Source of the DNA: Intrasporangium flavum
GTDB lineage: Bacteria > Actinomycetota > Actinomycetes > Actinomycetales > Dermatophilaceae
Length of the DNA stretch: 64,000 nucleotides
Direction of reading: 5' to 3'
Assembly: GCF_001956915.1 (NCBI RefSeq)
Contig: NZ_MLJO01000013.1
Span: forward strand, 301,726-365,725
Shown: positions 25,839 to 33,718 of the stretch, in pieces
Position numbering within the stretch: the stretch's first letter is position 1
Layout of the letters: each line of letters opens with the position of its first letter
Made by a program: the position numbers and the translations under genes
The notes under the pieces: generated by a model
The model's database searches: none
What the model was told of the DNA's origin: nothing
The model's input: only the letters and a program-made list of their open reading frames with translations

Positions 25839-26660
25839 TCAGGTGAGGTGGTCGAAGTCGCCCCTCGTCCAGGCGGCGTGGCGGTCGGCAGACGCGCGCA
25901 GGACCTCCTTGGCCCGCGTTCGGACGACGGCCCCGAAGTTGTTGTAGAGCCGGTCGAAGTGCAGCCCTTCGAGCTGCGTGGCGATCCGCTGGACCACGTT
26001 GCCCGACAACGGGATCCGGTTCGGGTAGCTGCGCATGAAGCTGACCGAGCGCCCGTCGGGGTTGGGGAAGACGGCGTCGCCGGCGAGGAGGACGCCGTTG
26101 CCGTCGTTGCCGGTGGACCACTCCACCACGGCCTGGCCGCGGAAGTGCCCGCCCACGCGGTGCAGGGTCAGTCCCGGCGCCACCGGACGCGTCTGCCCCC
26201 ACAGCTCGAGGAGGGGGTCGCGGCGGCGGACCCATTCGGCGTCGCGCTCGTTGACGAGCACCGGCACGCCGCCGAGGCCCCGGGCCCACTCGGTCTGGAC
26301 GCCGTACATGTGCGGGTGGCTCGCGGCCACGGCGAGGACCGGGCCGAGGGCGCGGACCTGCTCGAGCGCCGCGTCGTCGACGTAGCCGACGCAGTCGAAG
26401 AGCAGCACGCCCTCGGGCACCTGCACGACCATCGTCTGCTGGCCGATGCCGACCTCGGGCCGGGCCCGCAGGCCCCAGAGGCCGGGCTCGACCTCCCCGA
26501 GCGTGATGCGGGTCCCCGCGTCGCGCAGCTGCTCGAGCGTCGTCCAGCGCTGGCCGTCGGCGGGCACCCACTGGCGCTCGTCCTCGCAGATGGCGCAGGC
26601 CTCGGGCGGCTCGGGAAGGTCATCGGTCTCGACGGCGCACGTCGCACAGATCCAGGTCAC
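25839..26660 (-). CDS. MBL-fold-like protein with N-terminal zinc ribbon and altered metal motif
   Basis: 273 residues from GTG 26660. Residues 5-25 form a zinc-ribbon or rubredoxin-like site, C5-x2-C8 and C22-x2-C25 (WICATCAVE ... ACAICEDERQW). A metallo-beta-lactamase-like domain follows: LGEVEPGLWGLRARP, MVVQVPEGVLLFDCVGYVDD, VGGHFRGQAVV and GVLLAGDAVFP. The usual HxHxDH motif is replaced by SHPHMYGVQTEW, which keeps H-x-H but lacks the Asp-His pair. Metal binding or catalysis may therefore differ from typical hydrolases. It is convergent with the DUF2945 gene and only about 60 nt from the start of the divergent coiled-coil gene. Confidence 0.78.
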   Translation of the reverse strand: MTWICATCAVETDDLPEPPEACAICEDERQWVPADGQRWTTLEQLRDAGTRITLGEVEPGLWGLRARPEVGIGQQTMVVQVPEGVLLFDCVGYVDDAALEQVRALGPVLAVAASHPHMYGVQTEWARGLGGVPVLVNERDAEWVRRRDPLLELWGQTRPVAPGLTLHRVGGHFRGQAVVEWSTGNDGNGVLLAGDAVFPNPDGRSVSFMRSYPNRIPLSGNVVQRIATQLEGLHFDRLYNNFGAVVRTRAKEVLRASADRHAAWTRGDFDHLT

Positions 26661-26719
26661 GACACCACCCTGCCGTCTCGGGCCCGGCGCGACCACCGCG
26701 TTTGCGGGAGGATGCACGG

Positions 26720-27595
26720 GTGATCCTGCACCTGCGCGCCGCCGTCGAGGAGCTCTACGCCGAGACCCCGTCGCGGTTCACGGCGCGCCGCTCCGAGCTG
26801 GCCGCCCAGGCCAAGGACGCCGGCGACAAGCAGCTCGCCGCCGCGGTCACCGCCCTGCGCAAGCCCACGGTGGCGGCCTGGGCCGTCAACCACTTCGTCC
26901 GCACGTGCCGCGACGAGGTCGACGAGCTGCGCTCCTTCGCCGAGCTGCTCCGCGAGGCCCAGCGCACGCTCGACGCCGACCAGCTGCGCGTGCTCGGGCG
27001 TGAACGCTCCCGCCGCGTCGACGCCGTCGCCGACCGCGTCGCGGAGGAGGCCGCCTCGGCCGGCCAGCGCGTCGGGGGCGGCGTGGCCGTGGAGGTGCGC
27101 GACACGCTGACCGCGCTCATCGCCGACGAGGACGCGGAGGCGTCCGTCCTCACCGGTGCGCTCGTCAAGGCGCTCAGCTACTCCGGCTTCGGCTCCGTCG
27201 ACCTCGAGGACGCCCTCGCGCTCGAGGACCTCCCGCGGGGCGAGGACGCAGGGCGTCCCTCGCTCTCGGTCCTCGACGGGGGCGGTGGCGAGGCCGTCGA
27301 CCTCGAGGAGCGGCGCCGGGCCCGACGCACGGCCGAGCGGACCCGCCTCGCCTCGGCGCTCGAGTCCGCCCGCGAGGCGCTGCGCTCGGCCGACCGGCAG
27401 GTGGCGGTGCTGACGGCGCGCCAGGAGGAGGTCACCGAGGGCATCGCCGACCTCGAGCGGCGCCTCGCCGCGGCCCGGGAGCGCCTCGCCAAGGTCGGTG
27501 CCGAGCTCGCCGGCGCCACGAGCGAGCGTGACGCGCAGGAGGCGCGCGAGGAGCAGGCGCGTCGCGCCCTGGAGGACCACGACGACTCGGAGTGA
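26720..27595 (+). CDS. Coiled-coil protein, unknown function
   Basis: About 291 residues. GTG 26720 is preferred because GGGAGG lies 8 nt upstream; a TTG six codons earlier is possible. The N-terminal half is helical (AVEELYAETPSRFTARRSEL, KPTVAAWAVNHFVR). The C-terminal ~90 residues are a long heptad-rich coiled coil full of Arg, Glu and Ala (LEERRRARRTAERTRLAS onward). No enzyme motif, signal peptide or membrane span is present, so it is probably cytosolic and scaffold-like. Related actinobacterial hypothetical proteins share this layout. Convergent with the AI-2E-type permease gene, leaving 3 nt between stops. Confidence 0.72.
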   Translation: MILHLRAAVEELYAETPSRFTARRSELAAQAKDAGDKQLAAAVTALRKPTVAAWAVNHFVRTCRDEVDELRSFAELLREAQRTLDADQLRVLGRERSRRVDAVADRVAEEAASAGQRVGGGVAVEVRDTLTALIADEDAEASVLTGALVKALSYSGFGSVDLEDALALEDLPRGEDAGRPSLSVLDGGGGEAVDLEERRRARRTAERTRLASALESAREALRSADRQVAVLTARQEEVTEGIADLERRLAAARERLAKVGAELAGATSERDAQEAREEQARRALEDHDDSE

Positions 27596-27598
27596 GGC

Positions 27599-28882
27599 TC
27601 AGACGCGCGGCGTGCGGTGGCGCAGCCGACGCAGGCGACCCGACAAGCCGTCCGACGCGGCGTCGTCCGCCTTCTCGTCCGCCGGGCTCTCGGTCTCGTC
27701 GGCGCCCTCGGCCCCCTTGTCGGCCCTCGAGGTCCCGGGCTGCCGCTCGCCGGGCTGCGGTCGGGCCAGCTCCGGCAGCAGCTCGTACTTGTGGGTGTAG
27801 ATGTCGACGAGCGCGAGGACCAGCGCGGCCACCGGCACGGCGACGAAGGCGCCACCGACGCCGAAGAGCGCGGCTCCGAACATCACCGCGGCGAACGACA
27901 CGGCGGGGTGGACGTCGACGGCCTGGGCCGAGATGCGCGGCTCGAGGGTGAGGTTCTCGATCTGCTGGTAGACGAGCGCGAAGGCGAGCATGGCCAGGCC
28001 CTGCCACGGCTCCTCGCCCACGAGGCCGACGAAGACCGGCAGTGCGATGGCGATGTAGGTGCCCACGGTCGGCACGAACTGGGCCACGAGCCCGGTCCAG
28101 ATGCCGAGGGCGAGCCAGTAGGGCATCCCGATGAGGAACATGAACGCCGCCGAGAGCCCGCCGCAGATGGCAGCCAGGACGAGCCGCGCCGACACGTAGC
28201 CACCGGTCTTGATGACGGCGAGCTGCCAGGCCGTGCTCATGACCTCCTGCTGTCGGGGCGGCACGAGCCGGGCGACCCAGCGCCGCAGCCGCGGCTGGTC
28301 GGCCGAGAAGTAGAAGGTGAAGAAGGCGAAGGTCAGGCTGCTGAACGCCGCCCCGAGCACCGTCGCGACCGCACCGATGAGCCCGCCCGCGAGGTCGGTC
28401 GCCACGGTCGCAAACGCCGACGTGCCGCCGCCGAGCGCGTGGAGCACGGTCTGGGGGTCGAGGCGCATGCCGAGGTGCTCGCTCGCCCACGTGAGTCCGC
28501 TCTCGACGAGGGCGGGGATCGAATGGACGAACGTCGCGAGCTGGTCGGCGAGCAGCTGCCCGAAGGCGAGGAGGAAGACGGCGACGGCCAGGAGCGTCGC
28601 GCCCATGACGATCCCCGTGGCGGCGCCCCGACGCATGCGGCGCGACAGCCGGGCCACGGCCGGCTCCATGGCGATGGCGGCCAGCATCGACATGACGAGC
28701 GTGAAGATGACGCTGCCCCCGTCGTCGAGCACCCAGCGGCCGAAGGCGGCGAAGGCCAGCACGGCGACGAGCACCCACGCGGCCCGCCAGACGTTGCGCT
28801 GGTCGAGGCGCACGACGACGTGCGGCGCGTCGCGATCGGCCGGCGACGGCGTCTCGAGCGGGGGGTCGGTGTGACCCGTCAT
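27599..28882 (-). CDS. AI-2E-family (PerM/YdiK-type) membrane transporter
   Basis: This 427-residue protein has about eight membrane spans between residues 30 and 375 and a charged C-terminal tail. It has the family layout: two N-terminal spans (WRAAWVLVAVLAFAAFGRWV and the next), a central amphipathic region (HSIPALVESGLTWASEHLG), then spans with MPYWLALGIWTGLVAQFVP, VGTYIAIALPVF and LTLEPRISAQAVDVHP. AI-2E-family proteins are proposed exporters of small molecules; some work as Na+/H+ antiporters, and autoinducer-2 transport is established only for TqsA. No substrate can be deduced. Divergent from the tRNA-Thr transcript. Confidence 0.88.
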   Translation of the reverse strand: MTGHTDPPLETPSPADRDAPHVVVRLDQRNVWRAAWVLVAVLAFAAFGRWVLDDGGSVIFTLVMSMLAAIAMEPAVARLSRRMRRGAATGIVMGATLLAVAVFLLAFGQLLADQLATFVHSIPALVESGLTWASEHLGMRLDPQTVLHALGGGTSAFATVATDLAGGLIGAVATVLGAAFSSLTFAFFTFYFSADQPRLRRWVARLVPPRQQEVMSTAWQLAVIKTGGYVSARLVLAAICGGLSAAFMFLIGMPYWLALGIWTGLVAQFVPTVGTYIAIALPVFVGLVGEEPWQGLAMLAFALVYQQIENLTLEPRISAQAVDVHPAVSFAAVMFGAALFGVGGAFVAVPVAALVLALVDIYTHKYELLPELARPQPGERQPGTSRADKGAEGADETESPADEKADDAASDGLSGRLRRLRHRTPRV

Positions 28883-28942
28883 GCCCCGATCGTCTCAGGA
28901 ACGGGGCCCGCGCAGGCAGGGTCCGGGGCGGCTCGTGCCGAT

Positions 28943-28972
28943 TTCGTATCCGCGCCCGGGACCGTGTAGTCT
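28943..28972 (+). promoter_or_regulatory. Probable promoter of the tRNA-Thr/tRNA-Met unit
   Basis: Candidate -10 TAGTCT (28967-28972) with a weak -35 TTCGTA (28943-28948) and an 18-nt spacer, about 60 nt before tRNA-Thr. The same -10 hexamer occurs in the rplJ promoter. Confidence 0.4.
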
Positions 28973-29032
28973 CACCGACGCACAGCAGGTCGAAACTCGG
29001 CCCCGCGACGCGGGTCCCGAAGGTTCGACCGT

Positions 29033-29105
29033 GCCCCAATAGCTCAGTCGGCAGAGCGTTTCCATGGTAAGGAAAAGGTCTAGGGTTCGATTCCCTATTG
29101 GGGCT
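29033..29105 (+). tRNA. tRNA-Thr (anticodon GGT)
   Basis: 73 nt with a complete cloverleaf: acceptor GCCCCAA/TTGGGGC, D-arm AGCTCAGTCGGCAGAGC, anticodon stem TTTCC/GGAAA with loop ATGGTAA (GGT), T-arm TAGGG-TTCGATT-CCCTA. CCA is not encoded. It reads the ACC and ACT codons. Confidence 0.95.
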
Positions 29106-29161
29106 CTGGTCGGTCGGTTCCCGGCAGCCCGCGCGAGCGGCTTCCGGTGCCGGCAGCCCAT

Positions 29162-29235
29162 GGCGGGGTAGCTCAGCTGGTTAGAGCGCACGACTCATAA
29201 TCGTGAGGTCGCGGGATCGAGCCCCGCTCCCGCTA
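29162..29235 (+). tRNA. tRNA-Met (anticodon CAT, elongator type)
   Basis: 74 nt: acceptor GGCGGGG with TCCCGCT, anticodon stem CACGA/TCGTG around CTCATAA (anticodon CAT), T-arm GCGGG-ATCGAGC-CCCGC. CCA is encoded at 29236-29238. The initiator hallmark of three G-C pairs in the anticodon stem is absent, so it is called elongator; a tRNA-Ile(CAT) alternative is less likely by synteny with other actinobacteria. Confidence 0.9.
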
Positions 29236-29402
29236 CCACAGGAGCGCGGCGGTCCACGGATTTCTCGATTCGGTGGCCCGTCGCGTAACCTTTAGCGTCG
29301 CGTCCCGTGCCGACGCGAGGGTCAGCCCCGGGCACGCGCACGGGACACCAGTCGCAAGACGACCCGATACATCCCAGCACGTTCCCGAAAGAGCAGGTTG
29401 CC

Positions 29403-29573
29403 GTGGCCAGCAAGAGCAGCGACGTCCGTCCGAAGATCACGATGGCGTGTGTGGACTGCAAGGACCGCAACTACATCACCAAGAAGAACCGTCGGAACAA
29501 CCCCGACCGTCTCTCCTTCAACAAGTTCTGCCCGAAGTGCGGCAAGCACACGGAGCACCGCGAGACCCGCTGA
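29403..29573 (+). CDS. rpmG: Ribosomal protein bL33
   Basis: 56 residues from GTG 29403. The Cys4 zinc-binding form (C+): [20 protein letters not shown] and [16 protein letters not shown]. It is a component of the large subunit near the E site. The C+ form is used when zinc is sufficient; many actinobacteria have a second C- copy under Zur control elsewhere. It follows tRNA-Thr and tRNA-Met and precedes the dehydratase pair, the conserved actinobacterial order. Its own promoter may be TTCTCG/TAACCT at 29262-29291. Confidence 0.97.
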   Translation: MASKSSDVRPKITMACVDCKDRNYITKKNRRNNPDRLSFNKFCPKCGKHTEHRETR

Positions 29574-29600
29574 CGCGGACCGCTCTTCGCGCGTCACCTC

Positions 29601-29639
29601 ACGACCGCTCCCTCGGCCACCGGCCGGGGGAGCGGTCGT
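29601..29639 (+). terminator. Terminator after rpmG
   Basis: A 12-bp stem (ACGACCGCTCCC) encloses a second small stem, starting 28 nt after the rpmG stop. Confidence 0.75.
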
Positions 29640-29665
29640 CGTGTACCGGTCGATAGGCTGCCCGC

Positions 29666-30112
29666 ATGCCGGTGAACGCAGACTTCCAGGGCCGGGTCTA
29701 CCCGCCCACCGAGACCTACCGCGTCAGCGCGGCCAAGATCCGCGAGTTCGCCGAGGCGGTCGGCTCGGCCGACCCCGTCCACGTCGACGCCGACGTCGCC
29801 CGCTCCCGGGGCTACGCCGACGTCATCGCGCCGCCGACCTTCGCGGTCCTCATCGCCCAGCAGTGCGACGCCCAGCTGATCCGCGACCCCGAGGCCGGCA
29901 TCGACTTCTCCCGCGTCGTCCACGGCGAGCAGCGCTTCACCCACCACCGGCCCCTCACGGCCGGCGACGCCGTCGTCGGCACGCTCCACGTCGACACCGT
30001 CCGAGAGGCCGGCGGCCACGCCATGGTGACCACCCGCACCGAGCTGGCCACCGAGGGCGGCGAGGCCGTCTGCACGGCCACGTCCACCATCGTCATCCGA
30101 GGAGCCGAGTGA
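29666..30112 (+). CDS. MaoC-like (R)-hydratase subunit, HadA-like (FAS1-like dehydratase domain)
   Basis: This 148-residue hot-dog-fold protein reads NADFQGRVYPPTETYRVS, then KIREFAEAVGSADPVHVDAD, IAPPTFAVLIAQQCD and VVHGEQRFTHHRPLTAGDAV. This is the UPF0336/HadA type, which in mycobacteria pairs with HadB to form a (3R)-hydroxyacyl-ACP dehydratase of FAS-II. The HadA-type subunit generally stabilises the acyl chain while the partner carries the catalytic residues. The stop overlaps the next start (TGATG), so translation is coupled. No mycolate pathway is visible here and many non-mycolate actinobacteria keep the pair, so the acyl substrate is uncertain. Confidence 0.85.
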   Translation: MPVNADFQGRVYPPTETYRVSAAKIREFAEAVGSADPVHVDADVARSRGYADVIAPPTFAVLIAQQCDAQLIRDPEAGIDFSRVVHGEQRFTHHRPLTAGDAVVGTLHVDTVREAGGHAMVTTRTELATEGGEAVCTATSTIVIRGAE

Positions 30113-30555
30113 TGAGCAGCGACACCACCGCCGGCGTGCGCGCCCTGTCCTCCGTCTCCGTCGGTGACGCCCTGCCCCCGCACACGGTGCACATCGACCG
30201 GGCACGCCTCGTGCAGTACGCCGGCGCGTCCCTCGACCGCAACCGGATCCACTGGGACGAGCGTTTCGCCAAGGAGGTCGGCCTGCCCGACGTCATCGCC
30301 CACGGCATGTTCACCATGGGCTCGGCCGTCACGGTCGTCACCGACTGGGTGGGCGACGCCGGCCGCGTCGTCGAGTACGGCGTCCGCTTCACCAAGCCCG
30401 TCGTCGTGCCCTACGAGTCCGGCGCCGACGTCGAGGTGTCGGGCGTCGTCAAGGCCGTCGACGCCGAGACCGGCCGCGTCACGGTCGAGCTGACCGCCAC
30501 GTGCGCCGGCGAGAAGGTCCTCGGCCGGGCTCTCGCCGTCGCGCGCCTCGACTGA
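30112..30555 (+). CDS. MaoC-family (R)-specific enoyl hydratase, HadB-like
   Basis: 147 residues from ATG 30112, overlapping the previous stop by 1 nt. It carries the hydratase-2 motif: YAGASLDRNRIHWDERFAKE, with the catalytic Asp and His in the D-x4-H pattern, followed by LPDVIAHGMFTMGSAVTVVT. Together with the HadA-like partner it should make a heterodimeric (3R)-hydroxyacyl dehydratase or hydratase. It lies 7 nt upstream of murB and is probably in the same transcript. No hadC-like third gene follows, in contrast with Mycobacterium. Confidence 0.88.
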   Translation: MSSDTTAGVRALSSVSVGDALPPHTVHIDRARLVQYAGASLDRNRIHWDERFAKEVGLPDVIAHGMFTMGSAVTVVTDWVGDAGRVVEYGVRFTKPVVVPYESGADVEVSGVVKAVDAETGRVTVELTATCAGEKVLGRALAVARLD

Positions 30556-30562
30556 GGGGGCC

Positions 30563-31639
30563 GTGGTGCACGAGCAGCACGACGTCCCACTGTCCGGGAT
30601 GACGACGATGCGGGTGGGCGGCCCTGCGGCCCGCCTCGTCACCGTCACCACGACCGACGAGCTCGTCGACGCCGTCCGTGAGGTCGACGACGCCGACGAG
30701 CCGCTCCTGCTGCTGTCCGGCGGCTCCAACCTCGTCGTGGCCGACGAGGGCTTCGCCGGCACCGTCGTGCGCGTCGCGACGTCCGGGATCACGCCGGAGT
30801 CGGCCGACTGGTGCGGCGGCGCGGTCGTCCGCGTCGCGGCGGGCGAGGGCTGGGACGACGTCGTCGACCGCTTCGTCGGCGAGGGCTGGGCCGGCGTCGA
30901 GGCCCTGAGCGGCATCCCGGGCCTCACCGGCGCCACCCCGGTGCAGAACGTCGGCGCGTACGGCCAGGACGTCTCGCAGACGATCTACCAGGTGCGCACG
31001 TGGGACCGCCGCGAGCAGGCCGTGCGCACCTTCGCCAACGACGACTGCGCCTTCACCTACCGGCACTCCCTCTTCAAGGGCACCGACCGCTACGTCGTGC
31101 TCGACGTCGTCTTCCAGCTCGAGGTCGCCGACCTCGCCCGACCCGTCGCCTACGCGGCGCTCGCCGAGGGTCTCGGCGTCGAGCTCGGTACGCGGGTGCC
31201 GCTCGCCGACGCGCGGGCCGCGGTCCTCGAGCAGCGCCGGCGTCGCGGCATGGTGCTCGATGCCGAGGACCCCGACACGTACTCGTGCGGGTCCTTCTTC
31301 ACCAACCCGATCCTGAGCCGCCACGAGTTCGACGACCTCGTCGAGCGCGTCGGTGAGCGGCTCGGCTACGAGGGGCCCACCCCGCCGCGCTTCGCCGAGC
31401 CCGACGGCCGCGTCAAGACCAGCGCCGCCTGGCTCATCGACCACGCCGGCTTCGCCAAGGGCTTCGGCCTGCCGGGCCCGGCGTCGCTGTCGACGAAGCA
31501 CACGCTCGCGGTGACCAACCGCGGCGACGCGACGACCTCCGAGGTGCTCGACGTCGCCCGACGCGTCCGCGACGGCGTGCGCGAGGCGTTCGGCGTCACG
31601 CTCGTCAACGAGCCGGTGCTCGTCGGCGAACGCCTCTAG
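30563..31639 (+). CDS. murB: UDP-N-acetylenolpyruvoylglucosamine reductase (MurB)
   Basis: 358 residues; GTG 30563 (or 30566) follows GAGGGGG. MurB reduces the enolpyruvyl group to lactyl with NADPH and FAD, making UDP-MurNAc for peptidoglycan in the cytosol. Seen here: MTTMRVGGPAARLV, the FAD loop LLLSGGSNLVVADEGFAG, SGIPGLTGATPVQNVGAYGQ, CAFTYRHSLFKG, and the active-site SCGSFFTNPILS with catalytic Ser. The C-terminal TSAAWLIDHAGFAKGF completes a type I enzyme. Linkage to the HadAB-like pair is conserved in this part of actinobacterial genomes. It ends before a strong bidirectional terminator. Confidence 0.97.
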   Translation: MVHEQHDVPLSGMTTMRVGGPAARLVTVTTTDELVDAVREVDDADEPLLLLSGGSNLVVADEGFAGTVVRVATSGITPESADWCGGAVVRVAAGEGWDDVVDRFVGEGWAGVEALSGIPGLTGATPVQNVGAYGQDVSQTIYQVRTWDRREQAVRTFANDDCAFTYRHSLFKGTDRYVVLDVVFQLEVADLARPVAYAALAEGLGVELGTRVPLADARAAVLEQRRRRGMVLDAEDPDTYSCGSFFTNPILSRHEFDDLVERVGERLGYEGPTPPRFAEPDGRVKTSAAWLIDHAGFAKGFGLPGPASLSTKHTLAVTNRGDATTSEVLDVARRVRDGVREAFGVTLVNEPVLVGERL

Positions 31640-31671
31640 CCGGGCACAGGCACTTCTTCGCAGGTAGGCGA

Positions 31672-31704
31672 ACGGCCCCGGTTCCCAAGGGAATCCGGGG
31701 CCGT
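31672..31704. terminator. Bidirectional terminator between murB and a lipoprotein gene
   Basis: ACGGCCCCGG pairs with CCGGGGCCGT, and TTCCC with GGGAA above one unpaired T, giving about 14-15 bp with a tiny AA-containing loop between convergent genes. Confidence 0.85.
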
Positions 31705-31726
31705 CGTACGTGCCGTCGCCTCGAGG

Positions 31727-32413
31727 TCAGCGGGTCAGCTGCACCCAGTAGGTGTGGGGCTGGATCTTCTTGTCGGTCGTGCTGACCTGGTAGGCCGGGC
31801 GGGCGTACTGCAGGCGCAGGTACGTCGACGTGCCGCGGTCGACCTTGAAGAAGAGCCAGCCGCGCTCGGTCTGGTTGCGCTTGGCCGGCGTCAGCGGGAT
31901 CGCGTGGTAGGCCTTGCCGAACTCGGCCGTGGCCGAGACGGTCTGCTTCGGGCTCGTCGCCACGAGGGAGATCATCGCGGGGTCGAGGGTGGCCGAGTAG
32001 CGCGAGCCGGCCTGGAGCTGGACCTTGACGCCGACGATCTCGAACGCCTCAGCGCCGACCGGCTGGTTCGACGGGAAGGGCAGGTTGCGCGAGATCTTCA
32101 GCGCCGTGATGGTGTGCCCGAGGTCGGGGTCCTTGATGACGGCCTTGATGTCCTTGGTCGAGAACGTCGCCGGTGCCGTCGGCGTCGAGGTCGTCGTGGC
32201 CGACGACGTGTCGCCGGACGTCGACGTGGCCGGGGGCGTCGTGCCCGCGGCCGAGCTGGCGGTCGGGTCGGCCGTCACCGGGGCCTCGCTGCTGCAGGCG
32301 GACAGCGCGGTGAGGGCGATGACGGGGGCGGCCAGACCCACGACGGCGAGGCGTCGCAGCCGGGCGCCCGAGGTGGTCTGGGGGCGTGCGGGGGCGGGGG
32401 TCTGCGTCTTCAT
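31727..32413 (-). CDS. Secreted lipoprotein, unknown function
   Basis: 228 residues from ATG 32413. A basic start and hydrophobic segment (LAVVGLAAPVIALTAL) end in the lipobox LSAC, so it should be lipid-anchored outside the membrane. A ~55-residue Thr/Ser/Ala/Pro linker follows. The C-terminal ~140 residues form a beta-rich domain: LGHTITALKISRNLPF, EIVGVKVQLQAGSRYSATLD, GWLFFKVDRGTSTYLRLQYA. The pattern resembles DUF4352-like immunoglobulin-type domains but I would not name it firmly. Monocistronic, convergent with murB. Confidence 0.78.
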   Translation of the reverse strand: MKTQTPAPARPQTTSGARLRRLAVVGLAAPVIALTALSACSSEAPVTADPTASSAAGTTPPATSTSGDTSSATTTSTPTAPATFSTKDIKAVIKDPDLGHTITALKISRNLPFPSNQPVGAEAFEIVGVKVQLQAGSRYSATLDPAMISLVATSPKQTVSATAEFGKAYHAIPLTPAKRNQTERGWLFFKVDRGTSTYLRLQYARPAYQVSTTDKKIQPHTYWVQLTR

Positions 32414-32596
32414 CTCCCGGACAGCATGACTGCGCGGCCCAGCCCCGGGCAAACTCGCGCCGCCCGGCGGACCCCCGTGACCGGCGTCCTGACGCGTGCC
32501 GGCGGGACCGGTGCGTCCCGGTCTGTGCGGGATTGGGGTGTGGCGGTCCTCACGCCGGGCCGGTTCGGCTGGCCGCCCACCCCGACGCCAGCTGGC

Positions 32597-33625
32597 TCAC
32601 TCCGGCGCGTCGAGCCACCCGGCGAGGTCCTCGAGCGCCTGCTTGCGCACCCGCTCCGGAGCGAGGCTGCCCTCGATCGAGCCCCGGGCGAGGTCGGCGA
32701 GGCCGGCGTCGTCGAAGCCGAGCTCGCGGGCGGCAGCGTACTGGGCGGCGAGCCGCGAGCCGAACAGCAGCGGGTCGTCGGCGCCGAGCGCGACGGGCAC
32801 CCCGGCCTCGACGATCCGCCGCAGCGGCACGTCGGCAGGGTCGGCGTAGACCCCGAGGGCCACGTTGCTGCCGGGGCACACCTCGAGCGTCACGCCCGCC
32901 TCGGCGACGGCGTCGAGCACCTGGGGGTCCTCGACGCAGCGCACGCCGTGGCCGATCCGGTCGGGGGCCAGCGACTCGAGGGTCTCCATGACGGACTGCG
33001 CGCCGAGCAGCTCGCCACCGTGCGGCACGAGCGCCAGGCCGGCCCGACGGGCGATCTCGAACGCGGGTGCGAACTCCGGCGTGCTCCCGCGTCGCTCGTC
33101 GTTGCTCAGGCCGAAGCCGACGACGTCGCCGGCCTCGTCACCGGCGTGGCGCGCCGCGAGGCGGGCGAGCGTGCGGGCCTCGAGCGGGTGGCGCATCCGG
33201 CTGGCCGCCACGACGACACCGACGCCGATCCGGCCCCGGGCCGACACGGACCGGGCCTCGTCGAGGACGATCTCCAGGGCGGGGGTGATGCCGCCGACGA
33301 ACGGGGCGTAGGACGTCGGGTCGACCTGGATCTCGAGCCAGCGGGAGCCCTCGTCGGCGTCGTCCTCGGCCGCCTCGCGCACGATCCGGCGCATGTCCTC
33401 CTCGCTGCGCACGCAGCTGCGCGCGGCGTCGTAGAGGCGCTGGAAGCGGAACCACCCGCGCTCGTCGGTGGCGCGGGCCAGACGCGGCGGCCAGTGCCCG
33501 GTGAGGGCGTCGGGCAGGCGCATCCCGTGCCGCTCGGCGAGGTCACGGACCGTGTCGACGCGCATCGACCCGGTGAAGTGCAGGTGCAGGTGGGCCTTGG
33601 GCAGGGCCAGCACGTCGCGCGTCAT
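32597..33625 (-). CDS. add: Adenosine deaminase
   Basis: 342 residues from ATG 33625. It converts adenosine (or a related purine nucleoside) to inosine with a zinc ion in a TIM barrel. Metal and catalytic residues are visible: LPKAHLHLHFTGSMR (H-x-H), ALVPHGGELLG (His and catalytic Glu), RIGHGVRCVED (His) and VALGADDPLLFGS (Asp-Asp). LEVCPGSNVALGVY is also typical. Length matches the family. An adenine deaminase or a nucleoside-analogue role is possible because these paralogues are hard to separate by eye. Divergent from the BP74-like lipoprotein gene. Confidence 0.9.
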   Translation of the reverse strand: MTRDVLALPKAHLHLHFTGSMRVDTVRDLAERHGMRLPDALTGHWPPRLARATDERGWFRFQRLYDAARSCVRSEEDMRRIVREAAEDDADEGSRWLEIQVDPTSYAPFVGGITPALEIVLDEARSVSARGRIGVGVVVAASRMRHPLEARTLARLAARHAGDEAGDVVGFGLSNDERRGSTPEFAPAFEIARRAGLALVPHGGELLGAQSVMETLESLAPDRIGHGVRCVEDPQVLDAVAEAGVTLEVCPGSNVALGVYADPADVPLRRIVEAGVPVALGADDPLLFGSRLAAQYAAARELGFDDAGLADLARGSIEGSLAPERVRKQALEDLAGWLDAPE

Positions 33626-33718
33626 GGCCGACAGCATCCCACCGCGCACGGCACGCCCCCAGGGCATAGGCTCGCCGGACCGGCGCGCCGCGGCGCCGGA
33701 GGAGCACCGGGAGGCGTC

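Noticed and set aside
29162..29235. Initiator tRNA-fMet
   Set aside because: The anticodon stem is CACGA/TCGTG without the three consecutive G-C pairs of initiators, so the elongator type is preferred.
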